A stretch of DNA of 64,000 bases from Pseudodesulfovibrio indicus. GTDB lineage: Bacteria > Desulfobacterota > Desulfovibrionia > Desulfovibrionales > Desulfovibrionaceae. The stretch covers positions 2,972,001 to 3,036,000 of the forward strand of contig NZ_CP014206.1 in the NCBI RefSeq assembly GCF_001563225.1. Reading direction: 5' to 3'. Made by a program: the position numbers and the translations under genes. The notes under the pieces were generated by a model, which saw only the letters and a program-made list of their open reading frames with translations, searched no databases and was not told the origin of the DNA. Below are positions 1 to 10,312 of this stretch, one piece after another; position 1 is the first letter of the stretch; every line of letters begins with the position of its first letter.

Positions 1-1517
1 CCGAGCTCATAGCGGCCATGGGCATGCACACCGACGACGAGTCCGTGCTGGTCTGCAACGGCTACAAGGACGAGGAATTCATCAACCTCGGCCTGCACGC
101 CACCCAACTCGGCTACAACTGCGTGCTGGTCATCGAGATGCCCGGCGAGCTGCCCCTGATCATCGAGCGGTCCAAGGCCCTGGGCGTGAAGCCCATCCTC
201 GGCGTGCGCGTCAAGCTCTCGTCCCAGGCCAACGGGCTGTGGGCCGAATCCGGCGGCGACCGCTCCATCTTCGGCCTCAACGCGGCCCAGATCGTGGACA
301 TCATCGACCGCCTCAAGGATGCGGACATGCTCGACTGCCTGCAACTGCTCCACTACCACCTCGGCTCGCAGATCCCGAACATCCGCGAGATCCGCAACGG
401 CGTGGCCGAGGCGAGCCGCGTCTACGCGGGCCTGGTGGCCGAGGGCGCGGGCATGCGCTACCTGGACCTCGGCGGCGGTCTGGCCGTGGACTACGACGGC
501 ACCCAGACCAACTTCATGTCCAGCCGCAACTACTCGGTGGACGAATACTGCGTGGACGTGGTCGAGGGCGTCATGACCGTGCTCGACGAGCAGGAGGTGG
601 ACCACCCGATCATCATCACCGAGTCGGGCCGGGCGCTGGTCGCCTACTACTCCATGCTGCTGTTCAACGTGCTGGACACCGCCCGCTTCGAGCCGGAGCC
701 GCTGCCCGACTCCCTGCCCGAAGACACCTACATCCACACCCAGCACCTGTTCGAGACATTACAATCCTTGAACCTGCGCAACGTCCAGGCGTGCTTCAAC
801 GACATCCTCTACTACCGCGACGAGGTGCGCCAGGCGTTCAACCAGGGCAAGATCACCTTCCGCGAGCGCGCCCTGGGCGAGCACGTCTACTGGCAGACCA
901 TCCGGCGCATCGCCGCCCTGGCCCGCGAGCTGCCCGCCATCCCCCACGAATTCGAAGGGATCATCCAGACCCTGTCGGACATCTACTACTGCAATTTCAG
1001 CGTGTTCCAATCCCTGCCGGACGCCTGGGCCATCGGCCAGCTCTTCCCGATAATGCCGGTCCACCGGCTGAACGAGCCGCCCACCCGCGAGGGGTTCCTG
1101 GCCGACATCACCTGCGACTGCGACGGCAAGATCGACCGTTTCATCGACCGCCAGGGCGTCAAGCGGACCATGCCCCTGCACGCCCTGCGCGAAATGGAGC
1201 AGTATTACCTGGGCGCGTTCCTGGTGGGCGCGTACCAGGAGACCCTGGGCGACCTGCACAACCTGCTGGGCGACACCAACATCGTCACCGTCCGCATCCA
1301 CGAGGACGGCAAGTTCGACTTCGTGGGCGAAATGGAAGGCGACACCGTGGAGGACGTCCTGTCCTATGTGGAATACGACACCAAGGCGCTCCTGACCCGG
1401 TTCCGCGAAACCGCCGAGAAAGCCGTGCGCAAGGGCATGATCACCCCCAACCAGCGGCGCGAAATCCTTCAGGCCTACAAGGCCGGGCTCCAGGGGTACA
1501 CCTACCTCGAAGGATAA
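1..1517 (+). CDS. speA: Biosynthetic arginine decarboxylase, C-terminal part (runs off left edge)
   Basis: PLP-dependent decarboxylation of arginine to agmatine, the first step of the agmatine route to putrescine. The frame is open to the first base, so the start lies outside; about 504 residues are visible, against roughly 630-660 for the family. The visible part begins in the alanine-racemase-like barrel, with ICNGYKD-like VCNGYKDEEF, then GVRVKL and the HYHLGSQ segment that contacts PLP, LDLGGGLAVDY, and the ESGRA motif of the C-terminal half. The lysine that binds PLP is upstream of the window. A strong bidirectional terminator follows directly, shared with the convergent binding-protein gene. 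Identity is based on these motifs; the symbol is assigned by family. Confidence 0.93.
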   Translation, partial: ELIAAMGMHTDDESVLVCNGYKDEEFINLGLHATQLGYNCVLVIEMPGELPLIIERSKALGVKPILGVRVKLSSQANGLWAESGGDRSIFGLNAAQIVDIIDRLKDADMLDCLQLLHYHLGSQIPNIREIRNGVAEASRVYAGLVAEGAGMRYLDLGGGLAVDYDGTQTNFMSSRNYSVDEYCVDVVEGVMTVLDEQEVDHPIIITESGRALVAYYSMLLFNVLDTARFEPEPLPDSLPEDTYIHTQHLFETLQSLNLRNVQACFNDILYYRDEVRQAFNQGKITFRERALGEHVYWQTIRRIAALARELPAIPHEFEGIIQTLSDIYYCNFSVFQSLPDAWAIGQLFPIMPVHRLNEPPTREGFLADITCDCDGKIDRFIDRQGVKRTMPLHALREMEQYYLGAFLVGAYQETLGDLHNLLGDTNIVTVRIHEDGKFDFVGEMEGDTVEDVLSYVEYDTKALLTRFRETAEKAVRKGMITPNQRREILQAYKAGLQGYTYLEG

Positions 1518-1537
1518 GCTCGCCCGCAACGACAACG

Positions 1538-1574
1538 AAAAAAAGGGTCCGGCATGACGCCAGACCCTTTTTTC
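1538..1574. terminator. Bidirectional rho-independent terminator
   Basis: A-run, stem GGGTCCGGC / GCCAGACCC (one C-A mismatch, loop ATGAC), then a T-run at 1568-1573. It sits between the convergent ends of speA and the solute-binding protein gene, so it can serve both. Confidence 0.85.
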
Positions 1575-1593
1575 GTGCTCCGCGTTCCGCCCG

Positions 1594-2370
1594 TCAGCGG
1601 GTGTAGCGGCCCACGATCTCGTCCACCAGCCCTTCGTCGCGCATGTCGGCGAGGGCCTTGTTGATCTCCGGGATCATCGGCAGGAACGGCGACTTGCGGC
1701 TCACCCCCATGCACAGAACCCACTCCATGAACGATCTTTCGGAATGGTCGAACTTGCCGCGCAACTCCGGGTGGAGCCGGAACAACCCCCTGGCCACGAT
1801 CTCGTTGCCCGGAAAGATGTCGATGCGACCGGACAGGAGCTTGCGGTAGTTGGCATAGTCGGTGCTAGCCGTGTCCACGCGCATGTTCTCGAGCATCTCG
1901 TCGAACCGCTCGCCGTAACTGTAGCCGAGGGTGACGCCGATGGTATAGTCGCGCAGGTCCTCCAGTTTGTCGAAATTTACCGGGCCGCCCTCCCGCTCCG
2001 CCGAGGACCAGATCAGCCCGCGCACGGTCATGACCGGATCGGTGAAGGCCGCGTACCGCTCCCGCTCCGGGGTCCTGATCAGGATCAGGACGCCGTCCTT
2101 CTCGCCGCTCTGGAGGTAGCTCAAGGCCCGCTTCAGGGGATACATGGTGAACTCGACGTTCAGGTCGAGCCGATTGAACAGCGCCCGGCCCAGCTCGACG
2201 GCGATGCCGTTCACCTGGCCGCGCTCCTCCATATAGAAAGGCGGGTAGTCGAAAGCCGCGAGGTGGATGGTCTGCCGCTCCCCGGCGGCCGCAGGGACGG
2301 ACGACAGGGCGGACAGGAGCAGCAAGGCCGAGAAAAGAACGCGGGCGGACCGCCGCAATAAAGATTTCAC
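1594..2370 (-). CDS. Periplasmic solute-binding protein, family 3 (amino-acid-type)
   Basis: About 258 residues. The N-terminus is a signal peptide (basic KSLLRRSAR, hydrophobic LFSALLLLSAL, cleavage near AAAG). The mature part begins with a typical SBP_bac_3 strand (IHLAAFDYPPFYMEE) followed by GIAVELGRALF, and later has the two-lobe pattern ending in MRDEGLVDEIVGRY. I chose the GTG at 2370 because GGAGG lies six bases upstream and it gives a clean signal peptide; an ATG at 2409 would add 13 residues and also has an AGGAG. No permease or ATPase gene is adjacent, so it may be an orphan receptor or feed a distant transporter. The ligand is unknown. Confidence 0.85.
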   Translation of the reverse strand: MKSLLRRSARVLFSALLLLSALSSVPAAAGERQTIHLAAFDYPPFYMEERGQVNGIAVELGRALFNRLDLNVEFTMYPLKRALSYLQSGEKDGVLILIRTPERERYAAFTDPVMTVRGLIWSSAEREGGPVNFDKLEDLRDYTIGVTLGYSYGERFDEMLENMRVDTASTDYANYRKLLSGRIDIFPGNEIVARGLFRLHPELRGKFDHSERSFMEWVLCMGVSRKSPFLPMIPEINKALADMRDEGLVDEIVGRYTR

Positions 2371-2832
2371 GACCTCCCTCCGGCCGTTTCCGCACTCCCT
2401 GACCGCCATCCGCGCTCCTCTTGGACCCCATCGGGCAGGCCGTTGCGACCCGCCATCGTTGAATACTCTTCAAGTGATGTTAGACAATGCACTAGTTTTA
2501 CTGGTCATGTCATCATTTTTTTAGGGCTGTCCGCGACCCCGCCCCGCTGGAACCCGTTCGGAGACCTCACCCCGGCCGCGGAGGGCAAGCTCCGGGGCGC
2601 GCCATTCGGCGAGATGAGCCGGGTGGCGGACAACCGGGACCTGCTGCCCCAAAGCGCGACACCGGAGAGCGATTCCCGGTCCTGATCAACAAGTACCTCT
2701 GCCGGACTCCGCCTGCTCTCCGAAGCCCCGGCGGACCCGGCTCATGGTTGATCCGCCCTTCCGACGAACCCGAGACGACAGAGGGCGCGAACAGCCGCCC
2801 GCGCCCCCTGCATCCGATGATCCCGATTGAGC
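2371..2832. other. Intergenic region, no convincing gene
   Basis: About 460 bases between two minus-strand genes. The stretch around 2460-2525 is clearly more AT-rich than its surroundings and probably holds the promoter of the solute-binding protein gene. I could not assign clean -35/-10 boxes. The remainder is GC-rich, with short open frames lacking ribosome binding sites or recognisable protein character. Confidence 0.5.
2783..2806 (-). terminator. Possible terminator hairpin after the amidase gene
   Basis: GGGCGCG / CGCGCCC stem with a ten-base loop, about 30 bases past the stop of the minus-strand amidase gene. There is no clear T-run after it, so intrinsic termination is uncertain. Confidence 0.35.
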
Positions 2833-3948
2833 CTATTGCGGCTTGGCCTGGGCCGACACGTCCTTGTAGGCGGGCTTCACGCCCCACATGGGGATGAAGA
2901 CCGGCTTATCCCCGTCCAGCGGCACGGCGGAGAGCCTGACCCGGCTGTAGTCCTGGTTCTCGTAGGTACGGAAATACAGCTCCTTGCGAGACAGGTCGTA
3001 GACCGTGGTCCACTGGGTGTAGTCGTACTCCGGACGGTTGTTGGGCCCGGCCCCGCGCGACAGCCCCCGGGGAATGGTGAAATTGGCGATGAGGTTCATG
3101 CCCAGGTTCACGGCGCCGTCGGCGTCCGCGGGCTTCAGCGCGGTGTTGGCGTAGAACGCGGCGCGCACGAAGCGCGAGGGCGGGGTCTGGTCGCCGGGCA
3201 GGCCGAGGAGCCCGCTCCCCTCGCCCAGGGGCTTGACCGTATAATCGCCGAGCTTGAACGGCTGGGCGTTGTCGGGGCGCAGGCTGACGTAGTTGCGCAA
3301 ATTCTCCAGGTGCCAGCCAAAGGACGGGGCGTTGGTGAACACGCCCACCGGATTGTCCGTTACCGCGACCTTCCCGCCCATGGACTCGATGACCACCGCC
3401 TTGCCCGTGGCGTCCATGACGTACCAGTGGACCAGGGTGTACATGTTCAGGCTCGGAACCTTGGCCCCGGCCAGCTTCAGGGCGGGCACCAGCTTCCTGA
3501 CCTCGTCGATGGTCGCGCAGTTGCACAGCAGCCAGGTGCCGAGGTCCATCTGGGACACGGCCCGGCCATAGTCCTCCTTGGCGATCTTCGGGAACTCCGA
3601 TTCCCCGGCGGGCATCCAGAAACCGGCCGCATACAACCCCTTCTCGTTCATGCCCTCCAGGGGGCTGGCCTGACCAAAGGCGTCCGGTCCCATGAAGGCG
3701 TACTTGCTCTTCCACTTGAGCCCTTCCTTGCCGTCCGGGGCCGTGGCGCTCCATGCCATGCCGCGCGGCGCGATCATGATGTCGGATTTGGTCGGCGAAC
3801 CGAATTCGAGGGAGCGGGCAAAGGCCACGGACCCGTCCTCGGCGATCACTCTCAGTCCGGTGCAGGCCCGGGCCGGAACGGAGAGGGACAGGAACAGGGA
3901 GAGGGACAGCGCGAACAGCGACAGTCGGAAACAACAAAGGGAGAACAT
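2833..3948 (-). CDS. Linear-amide C-N hydrolase, choloylglycine hydrolase family
   Basis: An Ntn-hydrolase of the penicillin V acylase / bile salt hydrolase family, which cleaves amide bonds of conjugated or acylated compounds. The 371-residue product has a very hydrophobic signal peptide ending in PARA. Removing it would expose the Cys of CTGLRV as the N-terminal nucleophile, as the family requires. Other family-like segments are ARSLEFG near the N-terminus and NMYTLVHWYVMDATG in the middle. The start at 3948 is set by AAGGAGG six bases upstream. It is a single gene and should be periplasmic. The substrate cannot be told; bile salts are unlikely, and acyl-homoserine lactone or peptide amides are possible. 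Confidence 0.88.
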   Translation of the reverse strand: MFSLCCFRLSLFALSLSLFLSLSVPARACTGLRVIAEDGSVAFARSLEFGSPTKSDIMIAPRGMAWSATAPDGKEGLKWKSKYAFMGPDAFGQASPLEGMNEKGLYAAGFWMPAGESEFPKIAKEDYGRAVSQMDLGTWLLCNCATIDEVRKLVPALKLAGAKVPSLNMYTLVHWYVMDATGKAVVIESMGGKVAVTDNPVGVFTNAPSFGWHLENLRNYVSLRPDNAQPFKLGDYTVKPLGEGSGLLGLPGDQTPPSRFVRAAFYANTALKPADADGAVNLGMNLIANFTIPRGLSRGAGPNNRPEYDYTQWTTVYDLSRKELYFRTYENQDYSRVRLSAVPLDGDKPVFIPMWGVKPAYKDVSAQAKPQ

Positions 3949-4097
3949 GAACAACCTCCTTGCGACACTGCGGTGCAACGTCTTTCGGACCGGGTTCGCT
4001 CCCGGTCTTCAAATATCTATGTCCGAAGTTCGCGGCCCCGTGTCAACATTATTAGCAATACTTTATATTCATTGCATGTATTTTACGCAGGAGGACA

Positions 4098-4132
4098 ATA
4101 AAAAGGGGTGCGCCCGGATCGCGCACCCCTTC
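4098..4132 (-). terminator. Rho-independent terminator of the FUSC gene
   Basis: Perfect nine-base stem GGGGTGCGC / GCGCACCCC (4105-4113 with 4121-4129). On the minus strand it is followed by a TTTTTATT run, and it lies just past the stop of the FUSC-family gene. Confidence 0.85.
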
Positions 4133-4157
4133 AAGGAAAACCCTTGTCCGACAACGG

Positions 4158-5201
4158 TCAGCGCCGCATTTCCTTGCGGTTGAGGACCACCAGCAGGTAC
4201 TCGCCGAGATGCTGCACGGTGTTGATGAACCCCATGACCTGAAAATAGCGGCGGACTTCGAACCGCTCGATGACGCCCTGCTCGCGCAGTTCGATGAACC
4301 GCTTCTCCACCTGGTCCACGGCGGTGGCCAGGGGGCGCGAGTCATAGTGCGCGCCCGCGCCTATGGCGCGCAGCGCGTTGGCCGCCGCCTGGGCCAGCCG
4401 TTGCAGCTCCGGGGTCATGATGATGTCCCAGCCCTCGCCCTCCACCTCGTTGAGCAGGTTGGGCGTGGATTGCAGCCGCTCGACCACCGAGTTGAGCACG
4501 TTCACCTGGGTGGACAGTTGCGCCAGGTCGTCGCGGTAGAACCGCCGCTCCGTGGAATAGACCTTGTTGAACAGCTCGCGGTTGGACTGGGCATCGCGGG
4601 CCAGGTCGAAGAACAGGTCCGGGTCCACCTTGCGCTGGTGCTCCAGGAAGCTGTCCATGAGCAGGACGAGATTGGCCGCCACCTGGGCGTATTGGACGCG
4701 AAGCCTCTCCTGCAGGACCGAGGCGGTGCGGTTGGGCCAGACCGCCACGGACACGACGAAGGCGCAGAGCACGCCGATGCCGATCTCGGCCACCCGGAAC
4801 AGGGTGAACTCCACGCGGTGGTCCGCGCCGAGGCTGGTCAGGAAGGTGATGGCCAAGGTAATGGCCGCCATGCGGTAGCGGGCGTTGTAGCGGGTCAGGT
4901 AGGCACAGACGCCGGTGCCCAGGAAGATGGCCGCCAGGGTCCAGCCCGGCGTGGGCGGGAAGACGAGGATCATCAGGACGGACATGCCCGCGCCGATGGC
5001 CGTGCCGGTGAACCGGTACAGGCTCATCTCGATGGAGTCGGCCACGTGCATCTGCATGACGATGACCGTGGTGATGACCGCCCAGTAGGCATAGGGCATG
5101 CCCACCCAGGCGGAAACGACATAGGAAAGGACAGAGGCCAGCCCCACCTTGAGGCCGTGCCGGACGTGGCTGGAAATGAGCGGTTTCGATTCGGAAGCCA
5201 T
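4158..5201 (-). CDS. FUSC-family inner membrane protein (aromatic acid exporter-like)
   Basis: 347 residues. The N-terminal half (about residues 15-155) carries some six hydrophobic segments in the FUSC/ArAE pattern, including SYVVSAWVGMPYAYWAVITT and a MSLYRFTGTAIGA segment typical of the family. A soluble, largely helical C-terminal half (160-340) probably lies in the cytoplasm. Relatives export aromatic acids or fusaric acid with a periplasmic adaptor; no adaptor or outer-membrane partner is nearby here. It is shorter than the full AaeB type (about 650 residues) and resembles the half-size members. The substrate is unknown. Confidence 0.85.
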   Translation of the reverse strand: MASESKPLISSHVRHGLKVGLASVLSYVVSAWVGMPYAYWAVITTVIVMQMHVADSIEMSLYRFTGTAIGAGMSVLMILVFPPTPGWTLAAIFLGTGVCAYLTRYNARYRMAAITLAITFLTSLGADHRVEFTLFRVAEIGIGVLCAFVVSVAVWPNRTASVLQERLRVQYAQVAANLVLLMDSFLEHQRKVDPDLFFDLARDAQSNRELFNKVYSTERRFYRDDLAQLSTQVNVLNSVVERLQSTPNLLNEVEGEGWDIIMTPELQRLAQAAANALRAIGAGAHYDSRPLATAVDQVEKRFIELREQGVIERFEVRRYFQVMGFINTVQHLGEYLLVVLNRKEMRR

Positions 5202-5292
5202 GATGCGCCTTGTTGAATGACCGCGTCCCGCCCCGCCGCCTATGCGGGGAGGCGAACGCCGACCGGCCCTGTCTCACATGCACCGGGGCAGG

Positions 5293-6672
<1,380 letters not shown>

Positions 6673-6675
6673 GGT

Positions 6676-8157
6676 CTATTCCTCCGGTCCCCTGAGATGG
6701 CACGGGAAGGCCACTTCGACCCGGGTCCCCTCGTCCGGCGCGCTGTGCACCTGGATGAAGCCGCCGTGGGCCTTGACGATGCCGTGTATCACGGACAGCC
6801 CCAGGCCGGAACCCTTGTCCACGTCCTTGGTGGTGAAGAACGGGGTGAAAATCATCTTCAGCACGTCCGGGGTCATGCCGGGACCGGTGTCCTCGACGAT
6901 CAGATAGACGTCGCTCTGGTTGGTCAGGGTGCGGATGGTCACGGTGCCGCCGTGGGCCATGGCCTGGATGGCGTTGACCACCAGGTTGACCACCACCTGC
7001 TTGATGTGCTGCGGGTCGGCCAGGATGCGGGGCAGCTCCGGGTCGAACTCCCGGACGATGACGATGTCGCCGCGCATGGACCCCGCCTCGGTGATGCGCA
7101 GGGCCTGGTCCACGGTGTCGTTCAGGTCGATGTGCGTGGGCTGGGGCGGAAGCTGGCGGCCGAAGAACATGAGCTTGCGGATGATCTCGCGGGCGTGCAG
7201 CGAGGAATCCACGATGTTGTTCAGGTCCGTGACCACCTGGTCCGGCAGGTCCGGCGTCTGCAACGCCAGCTCCGCGAAGCCGAGGATGTTGGCCAGCGGC
7301 TCGTTGATCTCGTGGGCCACGCCAGCCGAGAACTGGCCGATCTTGGCCAGCCGGTCGGACTGGCGGAGCTGCCGTTCCAGCTCCTGCTTGGCCAGCCGGG
7401 TCTCGCGCTTGGAGACCAGGATGACCACCTGCTGGACCACGGTGGAGAACAGGTCCTTCTCGTCCTCCAGGAAACCGGTCCTCGGCGCGTAGCCGCGCAC
7501 GGCCACGCTCAGGGAGCCGCGTTTTTCGTCGCTGATGACCAGGTCCGAGCGGAGCATGAAGTCGCTCTCGGCGTAACCCGGCGTCTCGTAAATCTTGGTT
7601 CCCAGCCGCAGCCGGGCGTAGGTCATGTCCGGATGCTGGAACGCGGACGGCAGCAGCGCCACCACGTGGCCGAGCAGATCGTCCATGGTGCGATGGATCT
7701 CGCCCATGAGCTGGCTCAGGGAATAGAGGCAGCTTAGTTCCTTGTTGCGCTCCATGAGCGTGAACCGCTCGCGCAGGAGTCCCTTTTCGCGGAGCACCAG
7801 GTCGGTCACGTCCTGCCCCACGCAGAGCAGGCTGATGACCTCGCCGTTGGAGTCGGTCAGGGGCTTGAGGTTCCAGTTGACGTAGACTATGTCGCCGTCC
7901 TTGGCCCTGATCCGCCCGGCAAAGGCGGAAATGCCCTGCCCGTGGGCGCTCTCGAACAGGGCGCGGCGGGCCATCTCCCGCTCGTCGCGGGGGATGAAGA
8001 CCTCGAACCAGTCCCGGCCGGCCAGTTCCTTGAGATGGTAGCCGGAGAGGGTCTCGAGCTCGGAGTTGCCGTGAATGATCCCCCCGTTCAGGTCGAGCGT
8101 GACCACGATGCCGTGGGTCAGCTCCATGACGGTGTCGTAATAGTTCTGGAGATTCAT
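6676..8157 (-). CDS. Cytosolic PAS-domain sensor histidine kinase
   Basis: 493 residues with no membrane segment. A PAS domain covers about 5-120, with a PAC-like VYVNWNLKPL. It is followed by a middle region (about 130-250) that looks GAF-like. The dimerisation/phosphoacceptor helix is GVAHEINEPLANILG with H282, and the GHKL ATPase has N and G boxes (NLVVNAIQAMAHGG, DTGPGM, GSGLGLSVIHGIV). The usual HEINNP is HEINEP here. It precedes the NtrC-type regulator by three bases and is almost certainly its partner. A cytosolic PAS sensor suggests redox, energy or small-molecule sensing; no cofactor ligand can be assigned. Confidence 0.93.
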   Translation of the reverse strand: MNLQNYYDTVMELTHGIVVTLDLNGGIIHGNSELETLSGYHLKELAGRDWFEVFIPRDEREMARRALFESAHGQGISAFAGRIRAKDGDIVYVNWNLKPLTDSNGEVISLLCVGQDVTDLVLREKGLLRERFTLMERNKELSCLYSLSQLMGEIHRTMDDLLGHVVALLPSAFQHPDMTYARLRLGTKIYETPGYAESDFMLRSDLVISDEKRGSLSVAVRGYAPRTGFLEDEKDLFSTVVQQVVILVSKRETRLAKQELERQLRQSDRLAKIGQFSAGVAHEINEPLANILGFAELALQTPDLPDQVVTDLNNIVDSSLHAREIIRKLMFFGRQLPPQPTHIDLNDTVDQALRITEAGSMRGDIVIVREFDPELPRILADPQHIKQVVVNLVVNAIQAMAHGGTVTIRTLTNQSDVYLIVEDTGPGMTPDVLKMIFTPFFTTKDVDKGSGLGLSVIHGIVKAHGGFIQVHSAPDEGTRVEVAFPCHLRGPEE

Positions 8158-8218
8158 TCAGAGTTCCTCGGGAGTGAAAGTACAATCATTCCGGCCTTGC
8201 GTAAATCCTTTTGGGGGG

Positions 8219-8251
8219 CGCGACCGGCGAGGGGGGTGTCGCCGGCCGCGC
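8219..8251 (-). terminator. Stable GC hairpin between operon and kinase gene
   Basis: CCGGCGA / TCGCCGG with further GCG/CGC pairing, about 30-60 bases past the stop of the upstream membrane-protein gene. It lacks a proper T-run, so it could be a weak terminator or an RNA-processing hairpin separating the two transcription units. Confidence 0.4.
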
Positions 8252-8281
8252 CCGGGGTCAGGGTATTAACGCATTCCTTGT

Positions 8282-8968
8282 CTAGTGACTGAGCTTCAGG
8301 CCCCATCCCTCGAAGAGGAAGAGGATCGCGAAGCCGTACCACAGCGTATAGAGGACGTAGAAGATCAGGGAGAAGGAGACCAGACCGATCTCTTCCGAGA
8401 TGTGCTTGGCCTCGACGCCGTAGTAGTTGTAGGAGGCCTCCACGGCCTTGGTCTGGACCGTGTCCACGACCTTGGCGGCTTCGAACTGCTTCTGGTTGCC
8501 CAGCGCCTTGCTCATCAGCTTGAAGGAGGTCCACCAGTTGTAGAGCGCGCGGCGCGGCTCCATGCCGTACTTGGCGGTAATGGAATCGCCGTCGTTATGG
8601 TACATGGCCTGCGTATCGTCCAGGCTGGCGCCCAGGATCGCGCCCATGGAGCCGGTGACGTGCAGGACCTTGCCCTCGACTGAGACCTGTGCCCCTGCCT
8701 TCAGGAAGAGGTCCGCGGACTGCGCGGCCACGATCTCGTCGCCGTAGGTCAGCTTCAGGTCCACGTTCGTGTCGTTGTACTTGTCGGTCTCCATCCTGAC
8801 CTGGGACGAATAGTCCACGGAGCCCTTGGAAATGGAGTTGTAGAGGTTGTCCAGGTACTGCATCGCGTTGTGTCCGTGATAGATCGGCTGGAACATCATG
8901 AACAGGACGATGAAGAACACGATCAAAAGGGCGAAACCGCCGTAGAATTCCTTCTTGTTGTAGATCAT
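8282..8968 (-). CDS. Uncharacterised two-helix membrane protein beside TSUP permease
   Basis: 228 residues, function not recognised. One hydrophobic segment lies near the N-terminus (about 10-28, GGFALLIVFFIVLFMMF) and one at the C-terminus (about 196-218, LVSFSLIFYVLYTLWYGFAILF). They flank a soluble region of some 165 residues that would be periplasmic if both ends face the cytoplasm. The soluble part has a GSMGAILGASLDD segment and no cysteines. It starts four bases after the stop of the TSUP permease gene, so co-translation and a shared complex or accessory role are likely. It could be a periplasmic substrate-handling or regulatory partner of the permease. Confidence 0.8.
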   Translation of the reverse strand: MIYNKKEFYGGFALLIVFFIVLFMMFQPIYHGHNAMQYLDNLYNSISKGSVDYSSQVRMETDKYNDTNVDLKLTYGDEIVAAQSADLFLKAGAQVSVEGKVLHVTGSMGAILGASLDDTQAMYHNDGDSITAKYGMEPRRALYNWWTSFKLMSKALGNQKQFEAAKVVDTVQTKAVEASYNYYGVEAKHISEEIGLVSFSLIFYVLYTLWYGFAILFLFEGWGLKLSH

Positions 8969-8972
8969 GGCC

Positions 8973-10250
8973 TTAGGCCTCCTTTCTCTTAAGCGTGGAG
9001 ATGTTCATCAGGAAGGTGCCGATGACCCAGACCGAGAACGCTCCGATGACGACGAAGAACGCCCAGATGCCGATGGTGTTGAGCAGCGACCCCATTCCGG
9101 CCGGGAGCGAGATGATCTCCATTTCGGCCAGCTTGCCGGGCAGGGCGAAGATCCGGTTCATGAAACCGGCCAGGACCGCCATGGCGTAAAAGCCGCGAAT
9201 GGTGATGCCGGGCACGATCTTGGTGACCAGTGCGCCGATCTGGATGCCCAGCAGGGAGCCGATGAGCATGCCCATGGCCAGGGTGTAGAAGATGAAGCCG
9301 TAGATGGCGTACTGGGTGATGGAGGCGAAACCGGCGGTGAACACGATCTGGAAGATGTCGGTGCCGACCGTGGTCATGGAGGAGACGCCCAGGACGTAGA
9401 CGAAGATCGGGAAGGTCAGGAAGCCGCCGCCCACGCCCATGATGCCCGCGGCCAGGCCGACCAGCGCGCCGGACAGGACCAGAAACACCCAGGAGATCTG
9501 ACGGCCGCCGGCGACCAGGTCCTGGTCGAACTTGATCATGGGCGGGCACTTGATGTCCTGCAGGTTGCGACACAGGGCGCCGAGCTCGGCCCCTTCCTCG
9601 CCGCCGTGCGCGCCGCCGCCGCCACCGGCCTTGCGGGAGCGCAGATAGTCGGCCAGGGCGTAGAAGCCCAGGAAACCGAGCATCAGCGAATAGACGGTGG
9701 TGATGAAGGCGTCGGAGAGCACCGGGTTGATCTCGTAGAGCACCCGGTTGATGACGCCGCCCGCCGTGGCCCCGAGGATCGCGCCCACCAGGAAGACCAC
9801 GGCCAGGGACACGGACACGTTGCCGAGCTTGCGGTGGATGACGCTGCCCATGATCGCCTTGGCGAAGATGTGGAACAGGTCGGTGCCGACCGCCAGGATG
9901 CCCTTGATGCCTGCGGACATGAGCGCCGGGGCGATGATGAAGCCGCCGCCCGCGCCGATGCAGCCGGTGATCAGGCCCGCGCCCACGCCGATGGCGATGG
10001 AGACCATGAAGATGGACAGGCTGTAGAAGGCCGGGCTGTAGGCCTTCTTGCCGCCGATCAGGTCGGGCAGCGCCGGGCCGATCTCGTCGGCAAAGGCCAC
10101 GCCGATAAGGATGATGGGAATGATCATCAAACCGATGAGCAGCAGCTTTTTGCGGCTGCTCACGATGGACTTGGCGTTTTCGATCTCCCAGTTGGCCATG
10201 GCTCCGGCCCCCGCGAGCATGAATCTACCCCATTGATTGAAAAATCGCAT
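8973..10250 (-). CDS. TSUP-family (TauE/SafE) anion permease
   Basis: 425 residues, polytopic. Two homologous halves each carry the family signature: GCIGAGGGFIIAPALMSAG near residue 95 and GIMGVGGGFLTFPIF near 275, each followed by VGTD(L/I)F. A glycine-rich cytoplasmic linker (GGGGGAHGGEEG) lies between them. Family members move sulfite, sulfoacetate, thiosulfate or other small sulfur/organic anions. I chose the ATG at 10250, with GAGG six bases upstream, over a GTG 12 bases earlier. It follows the three receiver genes by 62 bases and precedes the membrane-protein gene, placing an anion transporter under two-component control. In a sulfate reducer an oxidised sulfur compound is an attractive but unproven substrate. 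Confidence 0.9.
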   Translation of the reverse strand: MRFFNQWGRFMLAGAGAMANWEIENAKSIVSSRKKLLLIGLMIIPIILIGVAFADEIGPALPDLIGGKKAYSPAFYSLSIFMVSIAIGVGAGLITGCIGAGGGFIIAPALMSAGIKGILAVGTDLFHIFAKAIMGSVIHRKLGNVSVSLAVVFLVGAILGATAGGVINRVLYEINPVLSDAFITTVYSLMLGFLGFYALADYLRSRKAGGGGGAHGGEEGAELGALCRNLQDIKCPPMIKFDQDLVAGGRQISWVFLVLSGALVGLAAGIMGVGGGFLTFPIFVYVLGVSSMTTVGTDIFQIVFTAGFASITQYAIYGFIFYTLAMGMLIGSLLGIQIGALVTKIVPGITIRGFYAMAVLAGFMNRIFALPGKLAEMEIISLPAGMGSLLNTIGIWAFFVVIGAFSVWVIGTFLMNISTLKRKEA

Positions 10251-10312
10251 AGCTATCCTCACTTCCTCTTGTTTTGGTTATGCCTATCCGAAGCGCCGCG
10301 TCTCGATTCCGG

